A DNA stretch of 64,000 bases from JALORV01 sp035498175 (GCA_035498175.1 DATKAJ010000113.1:5760-69759), one strand, 5' to 3'. Positions 1 to 8,339 are shown, counted from the first letter of the stretch. Program-made: numbers and translations. The notes: generated by a model from the letters alone, not told the origin.

Positions 1-70
1 AAGGTCGCGCGTCGAGGGCTTCGTTGGCAGCGCGATAGGCTCGCCGTAGGCGATCGCTGTCTTCGCTCAA
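1..70 (-). CDS. Partial unknown ORF after the sigma factor
   Basis: An open frame runs off the left edge of the window. It could start at a TTG (68-70) preceded by GGGAG with a 5-base spacer; the visible residues begin LSEDSDRLRRAYRAANEALD. It lies just downstream of an ECF sigma gene on the same strand, where an anti-sigma factor or a co-regulated membrane protein is common, but only 23 codons are visible. A competing ATG at 148-150 overlaps the sigma stop but terminates after 27 codons, so the TTG frame is preferred. The product cannot be named from what is seen. Confidence 0.35.
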   Translation of the reverse strand, partial: MSEDSDRLRRAYRAANEALDARP

Positions 71-146
71 TGCCGCTCCCGTCGCCGGCTGCGCTCGCCG
101 CCGCCTGTCATGGCGGTGTGCATGCGGGAAGTCGGGTGCTGCGCGT

Positions 147-716
147 TCATTGCCATGCCTCCATCGTCGACCGCAGCTTCGCCATCGCATAGCGCAGCCG
201 GCTCTTGACCGTTTCCGTCCCGGCTCCAGTCACCTGCGCAATCTCCTCCAGTGAGAGGCCAGCCTCAATCTGCAGGAGGAATGCCTCGCGTTGTGCCGGC
301 GGCAGCGCCTCGACAGCAGCAACAAAGGCGAGCGCCTCGGCACGCGACACGACCTGCACATCCGGGCGGTCGGAAGCGGGGCCTGGCACGTCGAACGGCG
401 TCTCGTCCGGGTCGTTGGCGGCGTCATCGAGGCTCATCGTGCCGTCCTGTGCGCGCCAATGATCGACCATCTTGCTCCGCGCGACGGTGTAGAGCCACGT
501 CGTGAAGCGCGCGCGCGGCTCGAATCGGCCAGCATGTCGAATGACCGCCATCCACGTCTCCTGCAGCAGATCGTCCGCGACCGCCGGCGCCGCACCCTGC
601 CGCAGAAAGTAGCGATACACCGGCCGTTCGTGGCGCTCGTACAGTTCGGCGAACGCGCGCCCATCGCCGCCCGCATACGCGGCCAGCAGAGCCTCGTCGC
701 TCGCCGGTTCCTCCAT
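147..716 (-). CDS. ECF-family RNA polymerase sigma factor
   Basis: This is a sigma-70 family, extracytoplasmic-function sigma factor of about 189 residues. Region 2 is visible as FAELYERHERPVYRYFLRQ followed by ADDLLQETWMAVIRH and the WLYTVARSKMVDHWR segment. Region 4 is visible as ALPPAQREAFLLQIEAGLSLEEIAQ followed by a helix-turn-helix ending ETVKSRLRYAMAKLR. The start at MEEPASDEALL is preferred because the in-frame upstream 22 residues are low-complexity and outside the family. The gene follows an exported protein gene by 71 bp and its stop overlaps the next possible start. A target regulon cannot be deduced; the exported neighbour may belong to the same signalling unit. Confidence 0.9.
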   Translation of the reverse strand: MEEPASDEALLAAYAGGDGRAFAELYERHERPVYRYFLRQGAAPAVADDLLQETWMAVIRHAGRFEPRARFTTWLYTVARSKMVDHWRAQDGTMSLDDAANDPDETPFDVPGPASDRPDVQVVSRAEALAFVAAVEALPPAQREAFLLQIEAGLSLEEIAQVTGAGTETVKSRLRYAMAKLRSTMEAWQ

Positions 717-787
717 GGCAAGCGATTCTGCGCCGCGGGCTGACGATGCGATCGCTCCAACTGAGGCGCGAACCCCGTACACGCAGC

Positions 788-1645
788 TCAGCGCATCGGT
801 GGATCGGGAACGAACCGCGCCGGCATCGGGAACGGGTCGGGTAACGGACGCGGTCGCGGGATCACACCCATCGCGATCAGATTATCGCGGCTGTCGTAGT
901 GGATCGCGATCAGTTCATTGGGCGTCGCCTGCGCGCGTTCGAAGTCCGTGTAAGAGGTCGGCGAGCGCTCGTTGCGGCCGTGGCCCGTGCCGAGGCGCTG
1001 CTCGCGCACGCCGTCACTGCGCTGGCGGGCGTCGGCCTCGTTCGAAGCCGCGGCACCGGCTGCCGGTGCAGGCGCGTCGCGCGCCGGCTCCTGGCGCTCG
1101 GATTTCGCGAGCGGAGGCACCGGTGGACTCGGCGCGCGCGGGCGCTCACGGAATACGGCGACCCCAATCACGCCGACATTATCAGGGCGGCCGGTTCGCG
1201 CCGCGTAGGAGTCGGCGAGCGCTGTGAACTCGAAAGCAGCGACGCGGTCCAGGTCCTTGCGCCATCCGGTGATCTGCGCGTACTGGCCGTTGGCGATGAC
1301 GTAGCCGGTCTGGTCGGGCGAAGCCGATTCGCCGCTGACTGCGTTGACTCCGTCAACCGATACGACCGTCAGCGCGCGCCCGCCGGAACGATTGGTGAGC
1401 GTCACCGCGTAGCGGGTGCCCGGCTTGCCCGGCACCCACCAGCGACCGTTGTACCAGTACATCGGCAGCGTCTCGCCGGTGGAGCGATCGACGACCTGCA
1501 CATCGACCAGCGAGCCGATCGCGTGCGCGGACGGGGCGATGCCAAGACCTACGGCCGTGCCCATGGCAGCCAGGGCAAGCGCCCACCCACGCGCCCGACG
1601 ATGCGAGCGGTGCGGCGAGCCCGCCCGGGACGAAGTTGCCGACAT
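788..1645 (-). CDS. Exported hypothetical protein, proline-rich
   Basis: This 285-residue protein is not recognised as a named family. It has an Arg-rich N terminus, a hydrophobic stretch and a likely signal-peptidase site after APSAHA near residue 42, so it is probably periplasmic or outer-surface. A compact region (about residues 43-165, with MYWYNGRWWVPGKPG) is followed by a long Pro/Ala/Glu-rich, probably disordered segment and a Pro-rich tail. A GAGGAG ribosome site precedes the ATG. It sits 71 bp upstream of the ECF sigma gene on the same strand, so the two are probably co-transcribed. It may be a signalling or target protein for that sigma factor, but this is inferred only from position. 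Confidence 0.7.
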   Translation of the reverse strand: MSATSSRAGSPHRSHRRARGWALALAAMGTAVGLGIAPSAHAIGSLVDVQVVDRSTGETLPMYWYNGRWWVPGKPGTRYAVTLTNRSGGRALTVVSVDGVNAVSGESASPDQTGYVIANGQYAQITGWRKDLDRVAAFEFTALADSYAARTGRPDNVGVIGVAVFRERPRAPSPPVPPLAKSERQEPARDAPAPAAGAAASNEADARQRSDGVREQRLGTGHGRNERSPTSYTDFERAQATPNELIAIHYDSRDNLIAMGVIPRPRPLPDPFPMPARFVPDPPMR

Positions 1646-1732
1646 CGGTGTCTCCTCTCGAGGCCCATGGGGGCCGACGAACCTGTGAACGCGGCATCGG
1701 AGACAATGGGGTTAAACGCGACCCACTCTTCC

Positions 1733-2515
1733 ATGAACGATCTGTCCCGGTTGCTGCGCCACCACCGCTCGATCCGCCACTACCTCCCTACGCCGATCGA
1801 CCCTGCGCTCGTCACCGAGGTCTGCGAGGACGCGATTGCCGGCGGCTCGTCCTCGGGCAACCTCAACGGCATTTCGATCGTCCTGACGCGTGACCCCGAA
1901 CGGAAGCGCCGCCTCTACGAGCTCCACCTCGAGCAGCCGATGGTGCTCGAAGCCCCGCTGGTGGTGACCTTCTGCGCCGATTGGTACCGGACCCGCACCT
2001 GGCTGCGCCGGCGCGGCGCCCGCGACAACTTCAACAACCTGCTCGGCTACCACGTGGCTGCCTATGACGCGATGATCGTCGCGCAGAACGCCTGCCTCGG
2101 GTTCCAGGCCCGCGGGCTCGGCATCTGCTACATGGGGACGACCTTGTACTCACTGGCGGAACTGGTGGACTTCCTGCAACTGCCGGAGACAGTTGTGCCC
2201 GTGACCAGCATCGTCGTCGGCTACCCGGCCGAGGACCCGGCGAAGCGCGATCGCCTGCCGGTGACCGCACTGGTGCACGACGAGGTCTACCGCAGACCAA
2301 CCGAGGCCGTTATCGACACCATCTATGCCGAACGCGAACGGCGCGGCTGGCAGCGTTACATGTCGATCCCGGAGATCAAGGCCGCCATCGAGGCCGCGGG
2401 CATCACCTCGCTCGCGCAGTACTACACGTCCAAGATCAAGTACGACCCCGACTTCTTCGGACCGAAGTCCGAGGAGATCCGCGCGCTGCTGGAGCGCCAG
2501 GGGTTCTGGAACTAG
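1733..2515 (+). CDS. Nitroreductase family protein
   Basis: FMN-dependent nitroreductase-fold oxidoreductase of about 260 residues. The N-terminal LLRHHRSIRHYLPTPID motif is the classic FMN phosphate/ribityl contact, and the central helix DAMIVAQNACLGFQARGLGICYMGT and the VVPVTSIVVGYPAED segment are typical of the family. A C-terminal extension of about 60 residues ends in ERQGFWN. An in-frame ATG at 1706 has a GGAGA upstream and would add nine residues; 1733 is chosen because the family normally begins just before the RSIR motif. The next gene starts one base after the stop, so they form an operon. Substrate unknown; these enzymes reduce nitro compounds, quinones or flavins with NAD(P)H. Confidence 0.85.
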   Translation: MNDLSRLLRHHRSIRHYLPTPIDPALVTEVCEDAIAGGSSSGNLNGISIVLTRDPERKRRLYELHLEQPMVLEAPLVVTFCADWYRTRTWLRRRGARDNFNNLLGYHVAAYDAMIVAQNACLGFQARGLGICYMGTTLYSLAELVDFLQLPETVVPVTSIVVGYPAEDPAKRDRLPVTALVHDEVYRRPTEAVIDTIYAERERRGWQRYMSIPEIKAAIEAAGITSLAQYYTSKIKYDPDFFGPKSEEIRALLERQGFWN

Positions 2516-2516
2516 G

Positions 2517-3002
2517 ATGCGTTTCGAGCACCTGGTGCAGATCAACGATCCTCTGATGCCGCTGCTGACGGAGTTGACGCGCGACCAGTTGTGGCGCGGG
2601 CTGGTGCTGCGGGCCGAGGATCCCGCGCGCTTCATCGCCGGTCTGGATCGGGCCACGATCGATGCGCGCCGGGAGCTTTCAGGCGTCACCGAACTCGAGC
2701 GCACGCTCGACTACGGCAGTTTTCGTGTGCGCGACCGGGTGCGGTTGTTCCCGCGCCAGCGTAGCGAGATCCACACTGCCGCGGGTGCGTCCTGGCCCGC
2801 CAGTCGCATGGCGATCACGATCGAAGAGCCTTCGCCCGACGCGCTGTTCCTGCGTTTCGTCTACGAAGCGGAATCGGAGGTTGCCGGCGAGGGCGGACTC
2901 GACGAGGTCACGATCGCATTGCGGCAGCAGGCGTATGAAGGCGCAGACCTGGATACCGTCGTGCGCATACGCGAACTCGCCGAGGCCGGCCACCTTGGCT
3001 GA
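2517..3002 (+). CDS. DUF1857-like SRPBCC-fold protein
   Basis: A 161-residue protein resembling the AtaL/DUF1857 group of START/SRPBCC-fold proteins. It begins MRFEHLVQINDP, typical of small ligand-binding helix-grip proteins, and contains TRDQLWRGLVLRAEDPARF, which fits the family opening. The C-terminal helix (TIALRQQAYEGADLDTVVRIRELAEAG) is the long helix that closes the cavity. It starts one base after the nitroreductase stop, so translation is probably coupled. Ligand and role are unknown; the pairing suggests handling of a hydrophobic or aromatic compound, which is inference. Confidence 0.7.
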   Translation: MRFEHLVQINDPLMPLLTELTRDQLWRGLVLRAEDPARFIAGLDRATIDARRELSGVTELERTLDYGSFRVRDRVRLFPRQRSEIHTAAGASWPASRMAITIEEPSPDALFLRFVYEAESEVAGEGGLDEVTIALRQQAYEGADLDTVVRIRELAEAGHLG

Positions 3003-3041
3003 ATCAGTCCATGGCTTGCCCTGCCTAGCGCCGACGCGGCG

Positions 3042-4181
3042 CTACTCGGGCAGGCAGACGCGCCCTTCGAAGAGCCGCCGCGCCGTGCGATAGAAGCTTC
3101 CGCACTGTGCATACCAGCCTTCGCGGTCCTTGCGGACTTCTGCCGACACGGTCAGCACGCCCGACGGCATCCCGAGCCGCATCGGACCCTGCCCCGAGTA
3201 GCGCGCGACCGTGTGCACCAGCGACTCCGGCAGGCTGGCGGCGACAGCCACGCATAGCGACGCCGTCAGCGGCAGTGCGCGGTGCGGCTGGTTGCTCGAA
3301 ATCATCCGCACCGCGAGGTCGGCAGCGTCCGCGGCAAAGGTTTCGCCGTCGATCGAGCGCCATTCTGTCGGCGCCGAAATGATGCCGATCGACGGTGTGG
3401 TCTGCTTCGCGCGCGCCGCCGCAAGGTCAGGTGCAATCTTCATCGCCACCGACCCGTGCGCGCGTATCGCCTGCAGCGCCTCCATCAGGCGAGCGTCGCG
3501 CTCGATCTGCTCAGGCGTTTCGTTCCCGCTGAGACCGAGGCTTTCGGCGCGAATGAATACGCAGGCGTTGCCGGCATCGACCATCGACACGTCGATACGG
3601 CCCACGCCCGGGACGTCGAGCTCCTGGATCACTTCGCCTGTGGGCAGCAGCTTGCCGGTGATGGCGCCGCCGGGCTCCATGAATTCGAGCCGTATCGGCG
3701 CGCCGGTGCCCGCCACTCCGGGGATCGCGAGATCGCCGTGCTGGACCGCGCGGCCGTCGCGAACCTCGAAGGTCGAATGGATGATCTTGCGCGTATTGGT
3801 GTTGTGGATGCGCAGCGTGACGGGTCCGTCCGCGGCGGCGATCAGGCCCTCGTCGACGGCGAACGGCCCGATCGCCGAGCTCATGTTGCCGCAGTTGCCG
3901 CTCATGTCGACGCGCGCCTCGCGGATCGCGACCTGCGCGAAGGTGTAATCGACGTCCGCGTCCGCGCGCGACGGGCGCCCGATGACGCAGACCTTGGACA
4001 GTGACGACAGTCCGCCGCCCATGCCGTTGAGCTGCCGCCCGTTCGAGTCCGGCGAGCCCATCATTGCGCAGAACAGCGAGTCCCAGCGCGCGTGATCCGA
4101 TGGCAGGTCGGATGCCTTGAACAGCAGTCCCTTGCTGGTGCCCCCGCGCATGAAGACGGCGGGGATCGTGCGCGCTCTCAT
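3042..4181 (-). CDS. PrpF-family tautomerase/isomerase
   Basis: Member of the PrpF family (2-methylaconitate isomerase, 4-oxalomesaconate tautomerase, other 1,3-allylic isomerases), 379 residues, the usual family length. It opens with IPAVFMRGGTSKGLLFKASDLP and carries the conserved MGSPDSNGRQLNGMGGGLSSLSKV and DMSGNCGNMSSAIGPFAVDEG blocks. The second half has the repeated fold (GNACVFIRAESLGLSG, then SSNQPHRALPLTASLCVAVAA). It works in the cytoplasm without cofactor. No prpB/C/D or gallate genes lie nearby, so the substrate cannot be assigned. The start lies 29 bp from divergent queC. Confidence 0.88.
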   Translation of the reverse strand: MRARTIPAVFMRGGTSKGLLFKASDLPSDHARWDSLFCAMMGSPDSNGRQLNGMGGGLSSLSKVCVIGRPSRADADVDYTFAQVAIREARVDMSGNCGNMSSAIGPFAVDEGLIAAADGPVTLRIHNTNTRKIIHSTFEVRDGRAVQHGDLAIPGVAGTGAPIRLEFMEPGGAITGKLLPTGEVIQELDVPGVGRIDVSMVDAGNACVFIRAESLGLSGNETPEQIERDARLMEALQAIRAHGSVAMKIAPDLAAARAKQTTPSIGIISAPTEWRSIDGETFAADAADLAVRMISSNQPHRALPLTASLCVAVAASLPESLVHTVARYSGQGPMRLGMPSGVLTVSAEVRKDREGWYAQCGSFYRTARRLFEGRVCLPE

Positions 4182-4210
4182 GCCGTCAGTATGCCCACTA
4201 CACTGATCTC

Positions 4211-4912
4211 ATGCATGACCATGCTCTGGTTCTGTTTTCCGGCGGGCAGGATTCGGCGACCTGCCTCGCCTGGGCGCTGGCCCGATACGCGCGGGTAGAG
4301 ACCGTCGGCTTCGACTACGGCCAGCGCCACGCGGTCGAACTCGAGGTGCGGCCGCGCTTCCTGGCGGACCTGCGGGAGCGCTTTCCGGCGTGGTCCGCCC
4401 GCCTCGGCGAAGATCACTTCGTCGCCATGCGCGAGCTCGCTCAGCTGTCTGACACCGCGCTCACGCAGGCGGCCGAAATTCGCATGAGCGCCAAGGGCCT
4501 GCCGACGACATTCGTGCCGGGACGCAATCTGCTGTTCTTTACCTACGCGGCCGCGATCGCCTACCGGCGCGAGATCCACGCCCTCGTCGGCGGCATGTGC
4601 GAGACCGACTATTCGGGGTACCCCGACTGTCGCGACGACACCCTCAAGGCGCTGCAGGTCACGCTCTCGCTCGGTATGGACCAGCGCTTCACGGTGGAGA
4701 CGCCGTTGATGTGGCGCGACAAGGCCGCGACCTGGCGGCTTGCGCACGATCTGGGCGGCGACGTGCTCGTCGAGCTGATCCGTCGCGAAACCCACAGCTG
4801 CTACCTCGGCGACCGCACGAGCGCGCACGCCTGGGGCCTGGGCTGCGGCCACTGCCCCGCGTGCGAACTGCGCGCCGCGGGATGGCGGCGCTGGCGCGGC
4901 GACGCGTCCTGA
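4211..4912 (+). CDS. queC: 7-cyano-7-deazaguanine synthase
   Basis: QueC converts 7-carboxy-7-deazaguanine to preQ0 using ammonia and ATP, on the path to queuosine in tRNA. The 233-residue protein has the PP-loop SGGQDSATCLAWAL near residue 11, the FDYGQRH motif, the VPGRNLLFFTYAAAIA segment, a GGMCETDYSGYPDCRDD block, and the C-terminal zinc cysteines in GLGCGHCPACELR. Length and motifs match the family. It is divergent from the prpF-like gene, with only 29 bp between the starts. The other queuosine genes are not adjacent, although folE (GTP cyclohydrolase I, the same early pathway step) is at the far end of this window. Confidence 0.95.
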   Translation: MHDHALVLFSGGQDSATCLAWALARYARVETVGFDYGQRHAVELEVRPRFLADLRERFPAWSARLGEDHFVAMRELAQLSDTALTQAAEIRMSAKGLPTTFVPGRNLLFFTYAAAIAYRREIHALVGGMCETDYSGYPDCRDDTLKALQVTLSLGMDQRFTVETPLMWRDKAATWRLAHDLGGDVLVELIRRETHSCYLGDRTSAHAWGLGCGHCPACELRAAGWRRWRGDAS

Positions 4913-4918
4913 ACCGCC

Positions 4919-5392
4919 TCAGTTCACCAGCGGAATGGCGTTCGCCGATTCGTAGCGAACGATCGCCTGAATCTTGCTCTCAATCTGCATGTAGCGCGTC
5001 GCCTTGCGTGCGGGCAGCACCTTCAGCAACTGGCGATAGTGCTTGTCGCGCAACCGCGCTTCGTCACGAGAAGCCGCGAGGACCTGCTCGGTGATGCGCT
5101 TGGCGTTGGCGTCGGTCAGCGTGCCATCCGCCGCGATGTAGTCGAGCACCGCGCGCGTGTAGCTCGCCTGCGGCACCGCGAGCTCGCGCTCGAACTGGTC
5201 GTACAACGGCCAGAATTTCTTCGCCTCGGCCGGCGTCAGGTCCATCGACTTGGCGACGATTCCCTTCTTGTCGGCCTGGATCTTCGCCAGCCATTCGGCC
5301 GAGGTCATTTGCGGTGCCTTTTCCTGCGAGTACGCAGGCGTCGCAGCCGCCAGCGCGAGCACGCAGCCCAGCGCGGAGAGGATGGCTTTCAT
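4919..5392 (-). CDS. Exported helical protein, Spy/LTXXQ-like
   Basis: A 157-residue exported protein. The start at MKAILSALGCVLALAAATPAYSQ is chosen because it gives a clean signal peptide and an AGGGA ribosome site; the longer frame upstream adds an Arg-rich, non-signal extension. The mature part is all-helical and charged, with DLTPAEAKKFWPLYDQFERELA and ARLRDKHYRQLLKVLPARKATRYMQIESK. This resembles small periplasmic LTxxQ/Spy-like proteins that bind unfolded proteins or sense envelope state. No catalytic motif is visible. It is downstream of the HD-GYP gene on the same strand but 142 bp away, so probably a separate unit. Confidence 0.65.
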   Translation of the reverse strand: MKAILSALGCVLALAAATPAYSQEKAPQMTSAEWLAKIQADKKGIVAKSMDLTPAEAKKFWPLYDQFERELAVPQASYTRAVLDYIAADGTLTDANAKRITEQVLAASRDEARLRDKHYRQLLKVLPARKATRYMQIESKIQAIVRYESANAIPLVN

Positions 5393-5534
5393 CGCATTCC
5401 CTGAAGGTGATGTTTGTCGAAATCCGGCGCGACCGCCGCGTCGGGCCGGTCCGTCCGCAACTGCGGCGCGAAGGTTAGCGCGCACCACCGGAGCGGCCAA
5501 ATCGGACCCTCACCCCGGCAATGCCGCCGAAGGG

Positions 5535-7391
5535 CTACGAATTCGTCGACTTGAGACGCGCCAGTTGCTGCTGGCGCAATTGCTCGTTGGCCTGCTCGCC
5601 CGGCGCAGGCCGCGACAGGCGCTCGACCAGCGAGCGGCGCATCGTCCATAGCGGCGTCTGCTGTGCCGACTGCGCCAGATAGGCGTCGACGTCCGGATGC
5701 TTGGCGTAGGTGCGTCGAACCAGCGGGATGAATTGATCGACGAGCGTCGGATCGAACTGCCGGCCGCTCTCGCGCACCAGATGGCCGAGTGCCTCCTCGA
5801 CGCGCCAGGCTGGCCGCCATGGGCGGTGATGCACCAGCGAGTCGAAGGCATCGCAGAGGCCGACGATGCGCGCCGGCAGCGGAATCGCATCGCCCGGAAT
5901 GCCGTCCGGATAGCCTTCGCCGGACCAAGCTTCGTGATGGTGGCGCGCAATTTCCTCGGCAAGTGCTGCATAAGGCACTTTCGCGCGAATCAAAAAGTCT
6001 GCGCCAGTTGCCGCGTGCGTCTCGATGAGCTGTCGCTCGCCCTGCGATAGCGCAGTGCGCTTGCGGATCACCGAATCCGGAATCACGACCTTGCCGATGT
6101 CATGCAGTCGCGCAGCCAACTCGATGAGTTGAGCCTCGGTCGGATCAACGCCATGCTCGAGCGCGAGCAGATGCGCCCACATGGCCACCCGGAACGCGTG
6201 TTCGCCGCTGTCCTCTTCGCGCAACTCGACCGTCAGCGCCATGTGCTCGAGGAACTCACCTTGCTTGGCTGCAGCTTCCTCGAGTTTGCGCTTCAGCGCC
6301 TCGTCCCGGTCTTCGATCGCCCGCAGGCTCGCGGTGTCGGTATCGGGCAGCCCCAGTCTCTGCAGATGCTGCTGCTGCTGCTGCATGATGGCTTCACGGT
6401 GCTGGGTGCGGATATGCATCATCAGCTCGCGATTCATCGACAGCGCACGATCTGGTTGCCCTGCTTTCTCGTAAGCAGTTACCGAGGCGAGTAGCGCCTC
6501 TCGGTATGACCCGGTCAGGATCTTCGACTGATCCCTGATCGCAACGATGCGCGAGATGCCCACGTCCACGTTGCCCTTGTAAACCTCTACGAGGCCGCTG
6601 ACCGTCGCGGCGGAGATCTTTGCGCGAGCCGCGCCGGACTTGACCGCCATCTCCCTCGCAACCGCTGCATGCACGGCCGCATCGCTCGTGCGGTTCAGTG
6701 CCAACAGCAGTTGGGCATATGTCGCTTCAAGTATCGCCCGCAGGAGCTCATGTTCACGATCGCGCGGTTCGAGGAGAAGTTGCTGCGCTTCCTCGCAAGC
6801 ATCGACGCCCTGGAGATATTCGTGCAGGTACAAACTAGTGACGGCCGACCCATGGAGCGCGCGAGCCCGCAGCGAGGCGCGCAACGCCTCGTCGTCGATT
6901 GACTGCGCCATGATGTCCGCTCGGTCGTAGCAAACGCGCGCATCGTTGTACAGCGTCGCCTCGAGAAAGGTCACCGAAATGTTGATCCAAGCGGCCGCAA
7001 CGGCCACTTTGTCCGGCGTGTTCTCCGCTATGTCCAATGCTCGCGTCAGGCTCCGCAGCGCGTCGGGTGTATTGCGAGTTCCCGTGAGTACGAGACCCTG
7101 AATTGACAACGCTCGTCGCAGCAGAGCCTGATCGCCTTCCTGCTCGGCCAGCATCACGGCCAACGCAATCGGCTCGACCGCGTTGAAGACTCGTTGACCG
7201 TGAAAGTAGTACTGAGCAGAAGCGTCGCTTAGTAGTTCGACTCGCTTCTTCGGTGCGACGTTGAAGGGAATCGCCCTAAGGCGCCTCAGCCAGTCGTCAA
7301 TAAAAGACGGCAAGTCCGCCGGGGGAGCCGCGATGTTCTGGCGCAACTCCTGTTCAAGGATCTCTAGCCGCGCTTCAAGATCGTCCATCAA
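5535..7391 (-). CDS. TPR-repeat HD-GYP phosphohydrolase
   Basis: A 618-residue cytoplasmic protein with two parts. Residues about 50-330 are helical, tetratricopeptide-like repeats (for example DALRSLTRALDIAEN and DARVCYDRADIMAQS). After a coiled coil (about 332-390, with a run of five Gln at 337-341) comes an HD-GYP domain. This has H430-D431 in RLHDIGKVVIP, HHH at 484-486, GEGYPDGIPGDAIPLPARI at 491-509 and CDAFDSL, so the c-di-GMP phosphodiesterase residues appear intact. No membrane segment or receiver domain is present, so the TPR region is probably the sensor. The gene is divergent from the double-glycine peptide gene, sharing a 186-bp intergenic region. TPR domains read exported peptides in Gram-positive RRNPP systems; a similar role here is speculation. 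Confidence 0.85.
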   Translation of the reverse strand: MMDDLEARLEILEQELRQNIAAPPADLPSFIDDWLRRLRAIPFNVAPKKRVELLSDASAQYYFHGQRVFNAVEPIALAVMLAEQEGDQALLRRALSIQGLVLTGTRNTPDALRSLTRALDIAENTPDKVAVAAAWINISVTFLEATLYNDARVCYDRADIMAQSIDDEALRASLRARALHGSAVTSLYLHEYLQGVDACEEAQQLLLEPRDREHELLRAILEATYAQLLLALNRTSDAAVHAAVAREMAVKSGAARAKISAATVSGLVEVYKGNVDVGISRIVAIRDQSKILTGSYREALLASVTAYEKAGQPDRALSMNRELMMHIRTQHREAIMQQQQQHLQRLGLPDTDTASLRAIEDRDEALKRKLEEAAAKQGEFLEHMALTVELREEDSGEHAFRVAMWAHLLALEHGVDPTEAQLIELAARLHDIGKVVIPDSVIRKRTALSQGERQLIETHAATGADFLIRAKVPYAALAEEIARHHHEAWSGEGYPDGIPGDAIPLPARIVGLCDAFDSLVHHRPWRPAWRVEEALGHLVRESGRQFDPTLVDQFIPLVRRTYAKHPDVDAYLAQSAQQTPLWTMRRSLVERLSRPAPGEQANEQLRQQQLARLKSTNS

Positions 7392-7522
7392 CGAGCCGCG
7401 TAGTAATCACCAGGGCGGCCGGGAAAAAATTGGCGCCCGATTCTGCCTTGGTGCGACAGGAAAGCAAACACCAGTAACGAGGGATTTTCCCCAACGCCCG
7501 AACCCTTCAAAGTTCGTCCCGT

Positions 7523-7540
7523 GCATGCTTCGAAGCATGC
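7523..7540. promoter_or_regulatory. Perfect 18-bp palindrome upstream of peptide gene
   Basis: The sequence GCATGCTTCGAAGCATGC is a perfect 18-bp palindrome. It ends 37 bp before the ATG of the small peptide gene and lies in the region shared with the divergent HD-GYP gene. It could be a dimeric operator or a hairpin in the 5' untranslated region of the peptide mRNA. No T-run follows it, so it is not an ordinary intrinsic terminator. Confidence 0.5.
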
Positions 7541-7577
7541 CAACCAAACAACCAAATTCTTGCGGAAGGGACCCACC

Positions 7578-7712
7578 ATGAACGTCGAGACCACGGAAAT
7601 CAAGGCCGTTGAACAAGTTGCGACGACAGACGAGGCGCTGGACATTTTGGCCCTGTCATTCGATGACTTGGATATGGTCTCCGGCGGGACGGCAATCGGC
7701 TCCGCATACTGA
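7578..7712 (+). CDS. Double-glycine leader peptide, 7-residue cargo
   Basis: This gene encodes 44 residues. A GGAAGGG ribosome site lies 7 bases before the ATG; an in-frame upstream ATG (7521) would add a basic stretch and is less likely. The C-terminal part LSFDDLDMVSGG matches the double-glycine leader consensus (LS, then L, then V-x-GG), with Gly36-Gly37 as the predicted cleavage site. The leader is acidic. The predicted released cargo is only TAIGSAY, far shorter than a class II bacteriocin, so a signal or pheromone is as plausible as a toxin. A matching C39-peptidase exporter and adaptor lie 0.6-4 kb downstream on the other strand. A terminator follows at 7823. Alternative: a decayed bacteriocin that lost its C terminus. 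Confidence 0.75.
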   Translation: MNVETTEIKAVEQVATTDEALDILALSFDDLDMVSGGTAIGSAY

Positions 7713-7822
7713 CCGCAGTGCAGGCAGCGGAAGGCCAGCGCAGGAGTATCCCTGATCGCGCGTATCGCAAACGCGGTACGCGAGGGGCCGCAGAGCCCCC
7801 AAATGAGTTCCGCAACTTGCAC

Positions 7823-7848
7823 ACGGCGCCGACGGGCGCCGTTTTTTT
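7823..7848 (+). terminator. Intrinsic terminator after peptide gene
   Basis: An 8-bp GC stem (ACGGCGCC / GGCGCCGT) with a GACG loop is followed by a run of seven T. It is a textbook rho-independent terminator for rightward transcription and lies 110 bp after the peptide stop, so the peptide message appears monocistronic. Confidence 0.85.
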
Positions 7849-7958
7849 GTCATTTCTCGACAAATGTCACCCCTGACGCTAGATTGGCCCACTGGTTAGT
7901 CCGTCCGGCATGTGCCGCGGCATTTGACCCGCGGCGACGTTGTGCGAGACTAACTCCC

Positions 7959-8282
7959 ATGAACACCGCCCGCGCACTCCTTATCGCCGCCGCAGCGATG
8001 CTCGCTGCCTGCGCATCCTCGGACCGCAACACCGATACAGCCACTGGGCCAGGGCAGCTGGTGAACCTCAAGATCCAGCCAGTCCGCATCCCGCCGAACC
8101 CGCAGGGGGCACTGGCGCTTGGGACTGTCACCGGGTGCCGCGTCGACTACGTTGGAACCACACCGGCTGCCGACACTTGGCAGTTCCGGGTCTCGCCGAC
8201 CTCGCGCATGCCTACGGTCGACCAGTGCCTGGCGTCGCTTAAGACCCAGCCCGGCGTCCTTGGTGTCGATGCCGTGAAGTAA
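7959..8282 (+). CDS. Small hypothetical lipoprotein
   Basis: A 107-residue protein beginning MNTARALLIAAAAMLAACASSDRN, with a lipobox (LAAC) that predicts lipid attachment at Cys18 and an envelope location. The mature part is short and has two further cysteines (GCRVDY and DQCLAS) that could form a disulfide. No known family is recognised. It sits between the double-glycine peptide and the peptide exporter, facing away from the exporter. In peptide-secretion loci small lipoproteins sometimes act as immunity proteins; that role is only a positional guess here. Confidence 0.6.
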   Translation: MNTARALLIAAAAMLAACASSDRNTDTATGPGQLVNLKIQPVRIPPNPQGALALGTVTGCRVDYVGTTPAADTWQFRVSPTSRMPTVDQCLASLKTQPGVLGVDAVK

Positions 8283-8301
8283 TCGACATCGGACAGCTGG
8301 A

Positions 8302-8325
8302 AAACGGCGCCCGCGGGCGCCGTTT
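8302..8325. terminator. Bidirectional terminator hairpin
   Basis: A perfect 11-bp inverted repeat (AAACGGCGCCC / GGGCGCCGTTT) with a 2-base GC centre lies between the lipoprotein stop and the convergent exporter stop. The A and T ends of the stem allow it to act in both directions. Its stem core (ACGGCGCC) is the same as in the terminator at 7823. Confidence 0.75.
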
Positions 8326-8339
8326 CGCTTTGAAGCCTC

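Noticed and set aside
6360..6390. CTG-type trinucleotide run read as a repeat element
   Set aside because: It simply encodes the poly-Gln stretch in the coiled coil of the HD-GYP protein.
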